Shown piece by piece: positions 1-12,200 of a stretch of DNA of 64,000 bases. The stretch spans positions 7,848,201 through 7,912,200 of the forward strand of contig NW_026947514.1 of assembly GCF_034190915.1 (NCBI RefSeq), read 5' to 3'. The translations under genes and the position numbers were made by a program. Every line of letters starts with the position of its first letter. The first letter of the stretch is position 1. The notes under the pieces were generated by a model. The model saw only the letters and a program-made list of their open reading frames with translations. It was not told the DNA's origin and did no database searches. This DNA comes from Cavia porcellus (lineage: Eukaryota; Chordata; Mammalia; Rodentia; Caviidae).

Positions 1-592
1 ATTCTTTAATCGATAGTTTCCTACTGTTCGATTACTGTAGGATCTGCTGTCTCCAAGTCGGCATTTTACTCTCAGTTAGTGTAATGTCTTAGGGCATGGT
101 ATACCAGTAAGACTGCCTTCACCCTATGCTGCAAATCGGGGTTTATGAAGGGCTGTCTTCTGTGCAGTCCAGAGCCAGACACAAACAAAACCCCAAAACA
201 AAATGAAAAGTGAACCATGTTTTGTATTAAGGATAGTTAAGATGACTGGGAATTCATTATGCAGTCTCTCTTTGGGAATTGCTTGCCAGGCAGGAGCTTA
301 TATCCCCAGCCCTACAGTTTTTTCTACCATGACAAAATTAAGAAATTTAAAAGGGAAAGAGGTTTGGAAAGTGAGGTGTCAACTATAGAAGATACTTAAT
401 TATGTATGTATGAATAGAAGGACTATTTTCATCGTTGTATAATATAAAAAGAGGTTGACCTTTCTTATTTGCCCCATAGCTTTGAAGACATGGTTTAAAG
501 ATAATTGTACTTATTCCCTAACAAATATTGATCTGTACTGTTAGAGAATCAGAAGCTTCATAATTACTTAACCAATTAAAAATGTATTTGTT

Positions 593-757
593 GCTGAGTG
601 TGCTGGTTCATGCCCGTAATCTCAGCACTTGCGAGGCCGAGGCAGGAGAATCATCATGAGTTTGAGGTCAGCCTGAGCTACATACACAAATTTAAGCCCC
701 AGCCTGCACTACATAGTGAGACCCTGTCTCCAAAAACAAACAAACAAACAAAAAATA
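593..757 (+). repeat. B1 SINE
   Basis: GCCCGTAATCTCAGCACTT, GAGGCCGAGGCAGGAGAAT and a CAAA-rich tail. A longer-than-mouse B1 with an internal repeat of the GCCTGAGCTACAT part. Confidence 0.8.
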
Positions 758-2182
758 TATTTGTCACACTTTATTATCTTATTTTGTTTAAATCAAGAGG
801 CTATTTTTCTTATTGATCTACATAGCTGTAGATGTTTGAGTGACTGCTGTCAGGCCCTGTGCAGGTTCTTGGAACAGATGCAGGGATGGGTGGGATTCTG
901 TCTTTGCCTTAATGAAAGATACCCCGAGGAGTATATAAAGGGCTGTGGGAACACACAGAGGGAGCCACTAAGTACTTGGGAATGTGGACAAAAGGATTTC
1001 TGGGGATTGAAGAGTTCCCGGAATTCCTTTCTTGGATTTGAGATACTTGCCTAGCCTTGGAGGAGGAGCACAGTGCTGAGTAGGATGAAGACTTTCCTGG
1101 TACAGATTACTGCTCTCCCTCCTCCCATGGTGTGCGATCCTTTCCTGATGTCCCAGTCTTTCCGTGGGCACAGGGCTAGTTAGAGGAGCAGGGAGCTGCA
1201 GGTGTGTAAACACCCAGGGAGTCCCCTGCTGTGGCAGCCTCTTTGGCAAACCATCACATCTGTGTCTGGGGAATGCATCTGCTTGAGAAGGAAGAACACA
1301 GCAGCAACTATCATAGTTGTGTTTTTGACTAATTATATGTAGTCTTCAACACTGATCTCAGGCCATAGGCTGAGAAGCCATAGTCTCCAGCATTTGTGTG
1401 TGTTTGGTCTTCATGCAAAAATTGTGTGTTGATTTGCATTAGTGCTCTTTATGTTGTACTTTGAGAGTTTTGTATATTAGGGGATAAATGAACACCTGAA
1501 AATTTTGCATGGTGACCTTGTAATCCCAGGTGGGATTTAATATTTAATGATACTATTATCCTTGCCTATACAGTAATTTTTGTGTAGTAACTTGAGTATT
1601 TTTGATTTTGTTTTTATTTAATGAAAGTGAGTGCTAATATGAATATACTATAATGGAAGACGTGAATATTGTGAAAATAAAAGTTCTATAGATTAACACT
1701 GAGGAAATATAGATAACCTTAATACAGTACAGAGAAGATGCTGTTCTTGGGAGGCCCAAGGTGCTAGGGCTTTAGCTGTTTGTAGTGTTCATTAAACCTG
1801 TCTTTCAGCTGTGGATTCAAAGGCTAATGGAAAATGGTGTTTTCTTCTTTTAGTTCCAAGGTTAGTATTCTTGAGTAGTAAGTCTCATAGTTCATGTTCA
1901 ATTTTGGCATATGTTTTTGGGAATGCATTATACAGTATATGAAAGTAGGGGGCTGCCTGAAATAAAGACTTTCTTTTTCAATACTATGTACACTCAGTTG
2001 AAACTTTACTTAGTTATTTTTCTACCTTTTATATTTTTGAAAGAAATACAAACTTTGTTCTACATGTGCCAGATTCATAATATACTAATAATGAAATATT
2101 TCTTTAAAAATTGAAAATGAGACTTTCAATCATTTGAATGAAGATCAGAGATTTTATTCTTACTACCAAGAAAAAAATCGAC

Positions 2183-2212
2183 ATTTAGGATTCCTATTTA
2201 GGAATCCTAAAT
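2183..2212. repeat. Perfect 14-bp inverted repeat, 2-nt spacer
   Basis: ATTTAGGATTCCTA, TT, TAGGAATCCTAAAT. The right arm plus AGT recurs exactly at 3369-3385. Confidence 0.95.
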
Positions 2213-2430
2213 AGTCAAAAATACATTTTCCTGCTCTCCTTAGCTTTAATTGAGGCCATGGCTTGGAATGTCAGCAATCACCTAAAAATACTTTAAAAAG
2301 GTAGTAATGATAACTTATTAAATAGTGTATTATACTCTTAGATAGATCATGAAAACTTAGAGTCATTGTATATTTTATTGTTTTTAGAATCAGAAGAATT
2401 TATTTTTTCTTGGACAAGAAGCCATTTTTT

Positions 2431-2458
2431 ATCTATCTATCTATCTATATATATATTA
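2431..2458 (+). repeat. (TATC)n/(TA)n simple repeat
   Basis: Four TATC units followed by TATATATATA. Confidence 0.9.
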
Positions 2459-3168
2459 GTTGAATTATTTTCAAATGGCATAATGCTGATGATGGAAGTT
2501 ACTCTTAGCATGTTAGAACCTAAGAGGAGGTAAATGAAAAGTGAGGGAAGGATATACATCTTTTCACAAGGTAGTGTAGTGAATAGTGAGTGAGCCCTCA
2601 CTCCAGGAAGAGAGTGTGATGAGCTTTGATTTCCGGAAGGAAAGGTGGGTGGACACTCGCAGTGATCAAGGAAGTCCGCCTGAGTACCCTCTTCTGGCCT
2701 CATTTCTGCCGAGGCTGCTGTCCTCACAGCCCAGAGGGCACGGCCTCCGTGGAACACAGGGGGACTCTGACGGGGGCAGCGTTGTCAGTGTATCACCTGT
2801 GAGCAGGCCTGCGAGAGCCAGCTGCGTTTGCTCTTGTTCAGATTGGGCTGTAAGGACCAGGACTTGGGTCTTTCGAGGGGCTTACTGTTCACTGTTCCCT
2901 TACTACCAAGTGTCACGGCCTTCTCCAGCACCAGATACTCGGAAGGCGAAGGTAAAATGTGCGGCCCTGGGCTTGCCGACACGGGTTCCTCTGGATGTTC
3001 CCTTTTGGTTCAGTGCGCTTTAGGGCTTTTCACTTAGACTGCACCAATCAGTAGAACCTTAGGTGAAGGGGTCTAAGATAAAGGTAAGTGTTTATCTCAG
3101 TGCCTTAGATGTATGAGATTTATGGTGATGACCTTAAAGGGTACTCATCATGGATTTTTCTTTTTAAG

Positions 3169-3265
3169 TTGGATGTGGATGGACAGATAGACTCTGTTCA
3201 CCTGTTCCTGTCACCAAGGCAGGTCCACTTGCTTTTGGATATGTTAGCAGCTGTTGCTGGGCCAG
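3169..3265 (+). CDS. ATG2B: ATG2B exon A (LDVDGQIDSV...), followed by a GC donor
   Basis: Acceptor TTTTTAAG ends at 3168. Reading starts in phase 0 with LDVDGQIDSVHLFLSPRQVH and ends in phase 1 after ...AVAGP. The exon is followed by GCAAGT, a GC-AG donor with an otherwise perfect consensus. The alternative GT four bases further on would break the phase of the next exon. Confidence 0.92.
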
Positions 3266-6200
3266 GCAAGTATAACTCTACTATTAATTTTTTTGAAACT
3301 TTAAGTAATATAACATTCATATAGGGAAGTATAGTTTTGAATATGTAAAATTAAAGATGTGTTGTAAATAGGAATCCTAAATAGTTCATTGTATTGGAGC
3401 TTTTGAATTGTGTTACAGCAAAAATTTGCATTCAGATAATTCGTATTACATTCTTAACTCTTTCAAAATTGTTCTGATTTATTTCTTTGATTGGGATAGC
3501 ACTTTATACAACTGAAAAAATGTAATTTTTGAACGTAATAAGTAGCACACATGTTAAAATAGTGTTAATGACTAGTGTCTATCACAGAGGTAAGTTGTCT
3601 GTTCCTGGCCACTCAGGAATAGTTGTAATTTTACACTGATTGTGGTATTCAGTTGCCATTAATCTAGCATAAATGGGTTTCGGGAGAGAAATGCTTAAGT
3701 AAATTACTCCAAATTTAATTACTGTCTTGCTTTCCTTTTGTATACTTGTAGAAAATTCTAGCAAAATAGGGTTAGCTAATAAAGATAGGAAAAACCGACC
3801 TATGCAACAGGAAGACGAGTATCGAATTCAGATGGAATTAAACCGGTATTATTTGAGAAAAGATTCCCTGTCTGTGGGTGTATCTTCAGAGCAAAGCTTT
3901 TATGAGACAGAAACGGCTCGTACACCTTCTAGCCGTGGTAAGCAACTTGGTTGACACCAGAGTCACACCTTGTCATGATAGGTAAAAGTAAATTTAATTA
4001 GCAATGAAAGAACAAAAGACCCATAATATGAGAGTTTTAGTTTATGACCTAACTACAGCTTTATAGCGATGCACCAGTGCACGGTTGCTATGGCTACCTG
4101 TTTTTGGTTGTATAATTTTGTCTTATCAATTATTTTCCTAGGGAAAGTTCATTTATAAGATATTGATTTACACAAAGATAAATTGATAGTGATTCATCAT
4201 TTTGTCAAATTATATGCTCACATAATGATATACAGTAAGTTCTTTAATAGGAAACTTTTTTATTACTCTTTCGATCAATTATATATAAATATGAATGCTT
4301 TCATGCTTTTTTTTGGTACCAGGAATCAAACTCACAACCTTGTGCTTGCCAGGCAGGCACCGTACCACTGAGCTACACTTCCAGCTCCTCCATGCTTATT
4401 TTACATTCACAGTTGTTGCTGAGTGTTTAAGCACTGATAACATAAATAATAAGAATCAATTTAACTATGGAATGTTGAACCAAATAAAAAATTAAAACAT
4501 TTTTTGGCCTTAACACACTTTACTTGCATGAAGGTAAAACATTTTCCAAAAGAAAGAATTGAAATATAAATAGAATTCTAAGTAATGAATTTGGTCTTCT
4601 TTTTTGTCTTTAAAAGGTAGTAGTACTATCCACTTGAAACCAGAGATTGCAATATATTTATTCTATCTGTTTACATTTGGGTATTTATGGAGGCTTGACA
4701 TTGAACTCAAAGTCTTGCACTTACTAATACCCACATTAAAATCTGAATTTTGACTTCTAAATTGTCATATGACACTTAAAAATGTACCTGATAAAATCTT
4801 AGTATATTTTTAACAGCAAAATATCCGTTAGCCGGAGAGCTTAACCTTACTAACTTACATTCATTCAGTGGAGTTTTCACTGTGCTGTTAATACGGATTC
4901 AGATAAATTATCCCATTGGAGTAACGAATACTATATATCAACAGTATGAAGGAAGAAGACTGTATTAACGTGTATTAGCCAGCTCTAAAGACTTGACTCA
5001 GTGGAATTATAACATCAGTAATGGCATTTAATTTTCTCCAGAAGAAGAAGTTTTCTTCTCCATGGCGGATATGGACATGTCCCATAGTCTCTCTTCTCTT
5101 CCACCCCTCGGGGATCCCCCAAATATGGATCTGGAGTTATCACTAACTAGTACATACACAAATACCCCAGCAGGATCCCCATTAAGTGCTACTGTGGTAA
5201 AGTATTATTTAATATATTCTTTTTATTCTTGAAAAGTTGCTTCTAAAATTCTGTGCTTTATTCATGTCCTCTGAAACATCCTTTCAAAGCTTCAGCCAAC
5301 CTGGGGAGAGTTCCTTGATCATCCTAAAGAGCAGCCCACGGTGAGAGGGCCAGCTTTTCCACCCAGCCTGGCTCACCCAGCACCTTTGCAAAAGGCAGGT
5401 GAGCATGAGGAGGGTGCTCGTTGTCAGTTTCCACTGGAGTTTTTGAAAATTTAAAAATTAAAAAAATTGTTTCTTTTAAAAAATATCTTTCTACCTTCTT
5501 TTATTTTTATTTCTTTCCTAAATAGATGTCAGTTTTCTTTATTTATTTTTACTTTGATGCTGGAGATTGAATTTAGGGTCAAACATGTACTTGCATTTTT
5601 AGCTTTTGTTTGTTTCTTTGTTTTGTGTTTCATAAACTTTCTTTTAGTTTGGGGCATTGAACAAAGTTAATTCACAGTGAAGTATTTTAGAATAGTTGCT
5701 CATTTATTATATTCTTTGTGTATTCAGATATTGTGATATTGTTAGTGAAAAAGTAAACATACCAGTTTCTTCTCCTTTTTACTGTTAGGGCACTAGGAGT
5801 CCTCCTAAACCAACGGTTTCCCTCCCCACCTTCCTTCTGTTGCTGGGGAGCTGATCTTGGCTTGGCCCATGTCAGCCACACACTCTGCTGCCGAGCTGCT
5901 CCTCAACCTTACAATCCAGTGCCTTTTTGCCTGTGTGTTTATTAGTTCACTGTTTACATAGTCCTTAAAAAGGGAACCTTATATCTCTACTCTGCACTTT
6001 GGTTTTGGGGTGCGCAGTGGTGAAAATGGAGCCCAGGGCCTCATGCATGCTATGCTGGCACTATATACCTAAGCTACACAGCCCTTACTCTGAAAATCTT
6101 TGCTGGAGTAAACACAAGGCCCAAAGAAAGTTCAGTGCACAGTTTTTGTTTAATCTTGATTTTCCCATATAGTTTTATTAATGCAAAAACTTTGTTCATG

Positions 6201-9200
6201 TATTATGATTGTAGTATATGCTTTGCTATTTTGGAATTGAAGATTGTACCCAGGACCTTTGCACCTAACTACATTCCCAGCCCTTTTTATATTTTGTTTT
6301 GAGACAGAGTCTTGCTAAGTTGTCCAGGTGGGACTAGATCCTTCAATCCTTCCACCTCCCAAAGTGCTGGGATTACAGGCATGCATCATAGGACAGAATG
6401 TAATGTACTCTTTTGTACTGGAAATATCAAAGATTCTGGATATGAGATAGAGCAAGATAACAACTCATTTTATCTTAATTGTTTAATATCATTTTATTGT
6501 GTGATCAACTGTGTTTAAAGCTAATATGTAATTGTTTTATGATTTTGGTTCATGAATTATCTTTAAATATTAAACTTACATATATAATTTGAACACATGT
6601 ATTTCAGCTCTCCCATCTAGATCCATTTCAATGGATGAATCCAGGCCTGAGCTTATTTTTAGACTAGCTATTGGAACTTTTTCAGTCTCTGTGCTTCACA
6701 TTGATCCTTTATCTCCACCTGAGACATCATTGAACCTCAATCCATTAACACCAATGGCTGTAGCTTTCTTTACTTGTATAGAAAAGATTGATCCAGCAAG
6801 ATTTTCAGCAGAAGATTTTAAGTCTTATCGAGCAGTATTTGCAGAAGCTTGCTCACACGATCACCTTAGGTAAACTCCTTTTTGTTCATTAATATCCTCG
6901 AGAAATAGGCAGATGTGGACATTTGCCTCTATCTGTCTGCCTGTCTGCATTTGTTTTCATTACTCATGTTTGGTTGATAAATGAGTGAAGTATTCTTGCA
7001 GTACTGCAAAGGTGTATGACGTCAACACTCTCACTCAGATTATGCAGAGCAGTGCAGATACAAGTCTTGACAACCTAGAGCTTTGCTAAAGTATATCTGT
7101 AGCTCCTTGCCCTGGTTTTGCCAAGGTTCTTTGATGATTTTGCTCTCATCCCATTGCAACTGTTACAGCCATGAAAATGTTGTTGCTGGCGTTAGCAGGA
7201 CCAGTGGTAGTGAGAGCAGAACTCACAAGAGGGGCCTTGGAAACGGTCCCCTGGCTGCTAGCCAAGAGGTGAGAAGCAGTACTGAGGCTGGTCCTGAGCT
7301 TGGATGCTACAGTTTCTGCTTCTTCAAAGAGTATCAAAAGCTGTCCAAATTGCCAGTGATCTCTTATGAGCTGAGTCCTAATAGTTGAGGAGATAATTGA
7401 ATTTGTAGGTATGGTATTGTTAACATGCAAATACTACTTATACTGTAAATTGTTGAGTGATGGATTAAGCGTACTGATTTTTTAGAAACTACCTGAGGGT
7501 TTTCTTTTATTGTAATATTTTTGAAGTATTAAAATTAATATGCAAAGTAGCTTTGATACCTACCAAAAGTTACCCTAGAGATTAGGGCTGTGATATTTAT
7601 AATCAAATTATAAAGACATTTCCCTACCATTTTTGACAAGGTTTCAAATGTCTACCAGTTGGAAAACATTACAGATACCAGCCGGGTGTGGTGGCACATG
7701 CCTACAATTCCAGCACCTTGGGAGGCTGAGGCAGGAAGATTGCTGTGAGTTTGTGGTCTGCTTAGGCTGCATATTGAGTTCAAGGCCAGCCTGGACTACA
7801 TTTAAAAAAAACAATTCAAATAAGGTGATTTTTCTTAGCTGGGCATAGTTCCATACCATGCCCAGCTAATCTGAGCACTCAGGAGACGGAGGTAAGAGGA
7901 TGGCTCTGAGTTTGAGGCCACCTTGTCTCAAAACAATACCAAGAACAATAAACCCACAGAAAGTAGGGATAGACTTCCTTTGGATTCTGTCAGTTGAGGT
8001 TTTAACAATATTATGTAATACTTTAAGATAATTTTAAGAAACAGTTTTTAACTTATTTTATGATTTGAAGCATTTTATCTACTGAAATACAAATTTTAAA
8101 GTATAGAAGAAAGAAGGGTAGTGTTGGGAAATAACTGTATCTTGGAAAAAATTTCCCAGCAACAAAACTAATTTGTCAGGGAATAGGAAATTTGAAGCAG
8201 TTGCTCTGGTTACTGTCCTTAGGAATAAACTCTATATTAGTTATTGCTCGTTTGAACTTTTTGGAATAAGTGGTGAACTAGTATACGTTATGAACATTTG
8301 TGTATTATTCTCTGACTGTGATGCATTGTTAATCTAGAAGTACATGGATACCCTTAACTACTGCCTGTTTTTTTTGATAATAGATTTATAGGTACTGGCA
8401 TCAAAGTATCCTATGAACAAAGACAAAGGTCCGCTTTGCGGTCTTTCAGTACGGATGTGGCCATTGGCCAAATGGAGCTTTTAGAGTGTCTGTTTCCCAC
8501 GGATTTTCATTCTGTTCCTCCTCACTATACAGAGGTAAATGCTGTTTAGTTCCTTTGGAATTATTCTTTAAATCTGCCTTTTTTATGAATTATATAAACA
8601 GCAATGGTTTTCTTAAAAATGTATAGGAGGAAGTCATAAAGGAGAATTACCACTTTTTGTTTTGTTAAAATATTTAAAAATATGGCATCCAAGACAATTG
8701 TAAATATATAAAAATTTTAACGTAGGATTGAGTTGTTTCAGAGTATCAGATTATGGAACAAATGCTTTCATTTTATTCATTTGTGGAACACTTAAGAATT
8801 CTATTACTGCGCGTATACTGAGGGGCTGTTATGTGCTAAAGCAGTATTGGAGACAGGTAGAGAGTTTTGCATTCTTCACCATCAATATGATTTTTTTTTG
8901 CGAAATGTAAAAGTGTGACCTAGAGAAACTTCTTAAAATTGGCAAGATAACATTATTACTGTTTCCATTTTATTTTTATAGTTTTTTTTGAGGAAAGGTC
9001 TTGCTATGTAGTTCAGGCTAGCTTGAACTAACTGTGTAGCCCAGGCTGGCCTCTAACTCAAAGCCAGCTTCCTGCCTCAGCCTCCCGAATGCTGGGATCA
9101 CAGGTGTACGCCACCACACCTGGCCTATGGTCCTTTCCTGGGCATTGGTTTATTTGAATTCTTACATTCTGCAGCTGAGACCCCAAGTGTCACAGACGTA

Positions 9201-12200
9201 ACTAACTGGACTAAGATTTGCGTCACTAGGAAGTGGCTGGGAAGAAGCGCAAAGCCAACTGTTCTGACTTCAGGGCATTCTTCCCTTTATTACTTTGACA
9301 CCTCTGTGAATTCATGTGTTAATTACGCTTGCTGTCATACTTAATCTATCTTCATCTTTGTTTTTAAGCTTTTAACCTTCCATTCTAATGAAGGATCTGA
9401 CATCCATCCTCCTCTGTGTCTTCAGCTTCATTATAAGCATTCAGAGAACAAAGGAACCCAAGTAAGATCTTTCTGTGTGATTACCTCCTGCAACATTTAA
9501 GAGCTATTTTCTCACAACTGTAAGTGTTTGAACTAATCTTGTATGATTAGTGATGCAGGGATATCTTTTTGTTTTTAAAGGGTCATCAAGCAAGACTTAC
9601 TTCGGTTCCTCAGAAGGCAGAATTACAAATTAAGCTAAACCCTGTGTGTTGTGAGCTGGATATCAGCATCGTGGACAGGTTAAATTCCTTGCTTCAGCCA
9701 CAGAAGCTTACCACCGTGGAGGTGATGGCCTCGCACATGTACGCTTCATATAATAAGCACATTAGCTTGGTAGGTATTCAGAAAGTCAGAAGTAATCATA
9801 ATTAGTAATGAGCTTACTGGGATAATTTCTTAAGCCAAATCTGCTTAATAGATTAAATAGGACATTAAAACGGCATTATTTGTAATGAAAAATAGGGATC
9901 CTTTCGTGTTTTGGTAATAGGCTTGCTAAGTGTTGATACTAAACTAATGAACCTTTATGCAGTCACTCTAGATGATGGCTATGAGGAAGGTATAGTGACT
10001 TGCAGGAGCCTTGGGAAGAAGTAGACTTGTGGTCATCTGGCTCCACCTCCCAAGTAGCTGGGATCATAGGCGCTGGCTCCCCCCAAAGGAAATAAGGAAG
10101 AGGCTTGGAAGTGGAGCTCAGAGTCTCCGAGTCCCTTTCCCAGTACTGGACGCAGAGATGTCTTAAGTGCAGAAGTAGATTGTATTATTTCACATAAACT
10201 TTCTCTAAGCTATGTGAAGAATATTGATGTGTAAAACAGGAAGAGCAGAAATACAAAAGTTGGTAGCATTTATGTTACAATTAAGTTAGAGTTCCTTTTC
10301 TGTTTATCCGAATTCTGTAAATTATGACTGTAACATCAAATTTTACCTGATAATACATTTAATAAACTCCTCTCATTACCTGGTTTAGAGGCGAATAAAC
10401 TCCTCTCACTACCTTTTAGAAGCGAATGCTGGGACTGAAATCCAAACCCACTTACTCATCACAAAGAGCCAATTCTGTAATTAAACCTGACTACTGAGCT
10501 TTTAGTTTAGAAAAAAATGATTTATACTATAACATCTTTTGTCTTAAAAGCAAAACTAGTGACACATGTGCTACAGGTTCACTACCACTGATCTAAACAG
10601 GTTAGTCCTAAGAACAGAAGATGTACTTCTGCAAATAGGAAGAGCTTCACATTTTATCACTAGACATGTGGAGTCTTTTCCAAGAAAAACAAGCCAAGTT
10701 TGTTGCAAGAAGTTGAGAAATTTTGGGGCTAAAATTTGGGGGCTGTAGACACAGGACCAGACATAGGCAACTTTAGTTCAAAAGACAAGGAAAGAGAGAT
10801 TTATTTTCCTACTTATTTGCTTTTCTCTTATGGTTAGTATTCACATGAAATCCATGTTCTTTAGCTTTTTTATTCTCACCAATTGCTAGGTATTTTAGGT
10901 TCTGTTGGCTCATCCGCATTTGCTGTTAACAAATACATGGACTGGGATTTTAACTTAATTTTGTGGATTGTTTTTTGCCTCCGAGTGGGGGCCAGTATTC
11001 AAAAGTCAATATGGGAGTTGATAGAATAGGTTTGTTAAAAATTCAAGTCTCAGTGAAATGGAAACTTTGTCTTTCCTTTCTTTCTTTTCTTTTCTTTTCT
11101 TTTCTTTTTTTGAGACAGGATCCTGCTATGTAGTTGATGCTGGCTTGAACTCACTGTGTAGCCCAGGCTGGCCTCAGACTTGCAGTAGGCCTCCTGCCTC
11201 AGCCTCCTGAGGGCTGGGATTGCAGGCTTGCACCACTACGCCTGGCCAGGAGCTTTCTAGTTAAGAGATTAACAGACTGATTCAAGAAATTAAGGAGTAT
11301 TACCATTTGCCATGGACTAGAACTTTATCAGTTTGGATACATTCTAGAGAAAAATTAGAAATTGACTTTTATTTGGTAACATGTCCTTTGAGTCTTTTAT
11401 TGTAACATGGTTTGGATCCCTGGTATATACGTTTTGTTTTCTAAGAGCCATTTGATGGATCATACCCTTAGATTGGATAGGAGCTCAGAGTGAATCACTT
11501 AGTAAATATTTATTTAGAATTGTACCAAAGCTTTAGACTTAGTCCTGAAAATAAGATGAATCACATACAGGTATTTGTTTTTGACAAAGTTATCTGAGTT
11601 TGCAGAAAGTTTTTAAAGTAGCTATTGGTTGGTAAGTCTCACAGTGAATATTGGATACCATAGTGATTTTTAACTGTATAAGATTTATCAAAAGGCTAGT
11701 TTATAATTTTTTGTCTTTGGTTCAGCTTTTATTTTGATGTATATATGTTTCTTATCAGAGTTTACTGCCATCAGTTCTGACTTTTACCAATAGTGTTGCG
11801 TTGTAAGATTTCATTATACTAAATTAATATGGTAATTGATTGAATTTGTATTTTAATTCACTATACTGCCTGGGGAAATAATGATTGTACGTATTATGAT
11901 GTTGAATACTAATGTCATTTATGTTGATTTACTTAATTTAATATTTTGACATTTTTTGATGTTTTGTGTTTTAGCACAAGGCTTTCACTGAAGTATTTCT
12001 AGATGATTCCCATAATCCTGCAAATTGTCGGGTGTCAGTACAAGTTGCCACTCCAGCGTTAAATCTTTGTGTTCGCTTCCCAATACCTGATCTTCGGTCA
12101 GATCAAGAAAGAGGACCGTGGTTTAAGAAGTCACTTCAAAAGGAGATCCTTCACTTAGCATTCTCAGACCTGGAATTTAAGACCGAATTTGTAGGAGGAT

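Larger units (their letters stand above)
1..3168 (+). other. ATG2B intron (3' part), no coding exon seen
   Basis: No segment matches the ATG2B residues expected before LDVDGQ, so the preceding exon is outside the window. The stretch holds a B1 SINE at 593-757, a TATC/TA simple repeat near 2431-2458 and a perfect 14-bp inverted repeat at 2183-2212. The open frame at 2586-3023 resembles nothing I know. Confidence 0.7.
6870..8383 (+). other. ATG2B intron with two B1 SINEs
   Basis: Two tandem sense B1 copies (7679-7820 and 7837-7951). The 7005-7400 part is relatively GC-balanced and open in short frames on both strands, but I could not assign it to a gene or pseudogene. Confidence 0.65.
9770..11974 (+). 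other. ATG2B intron with duplicated segments and antisense B1
   Basis: Holds a 33/31-bp tandem duplication at 10361-10424, a diverged repeat (10427-10600) related to 24425-24600, a TTTCT-rich tract and an antisense B1 at 11103-11248. Confidence 0.65.

Noticed and set aside
2586..3023. 145-residue frame as a missing upstream ATG2B exon
   Set aside because: The sequence does not resemble ATG2B and the phase does not lead into LDVDGQ.
3082..3090. GGTAAGTG as the donor of an upstream ATG2B exon
   Set aside because: The sequence before it has stops in the frames that would join the next exon and no ATG2B similarity.
7005..7400. Processed pseudogene
   Set aside because: Both strands are partly open, but I could not match any protein and saw no A tail or target duplication.
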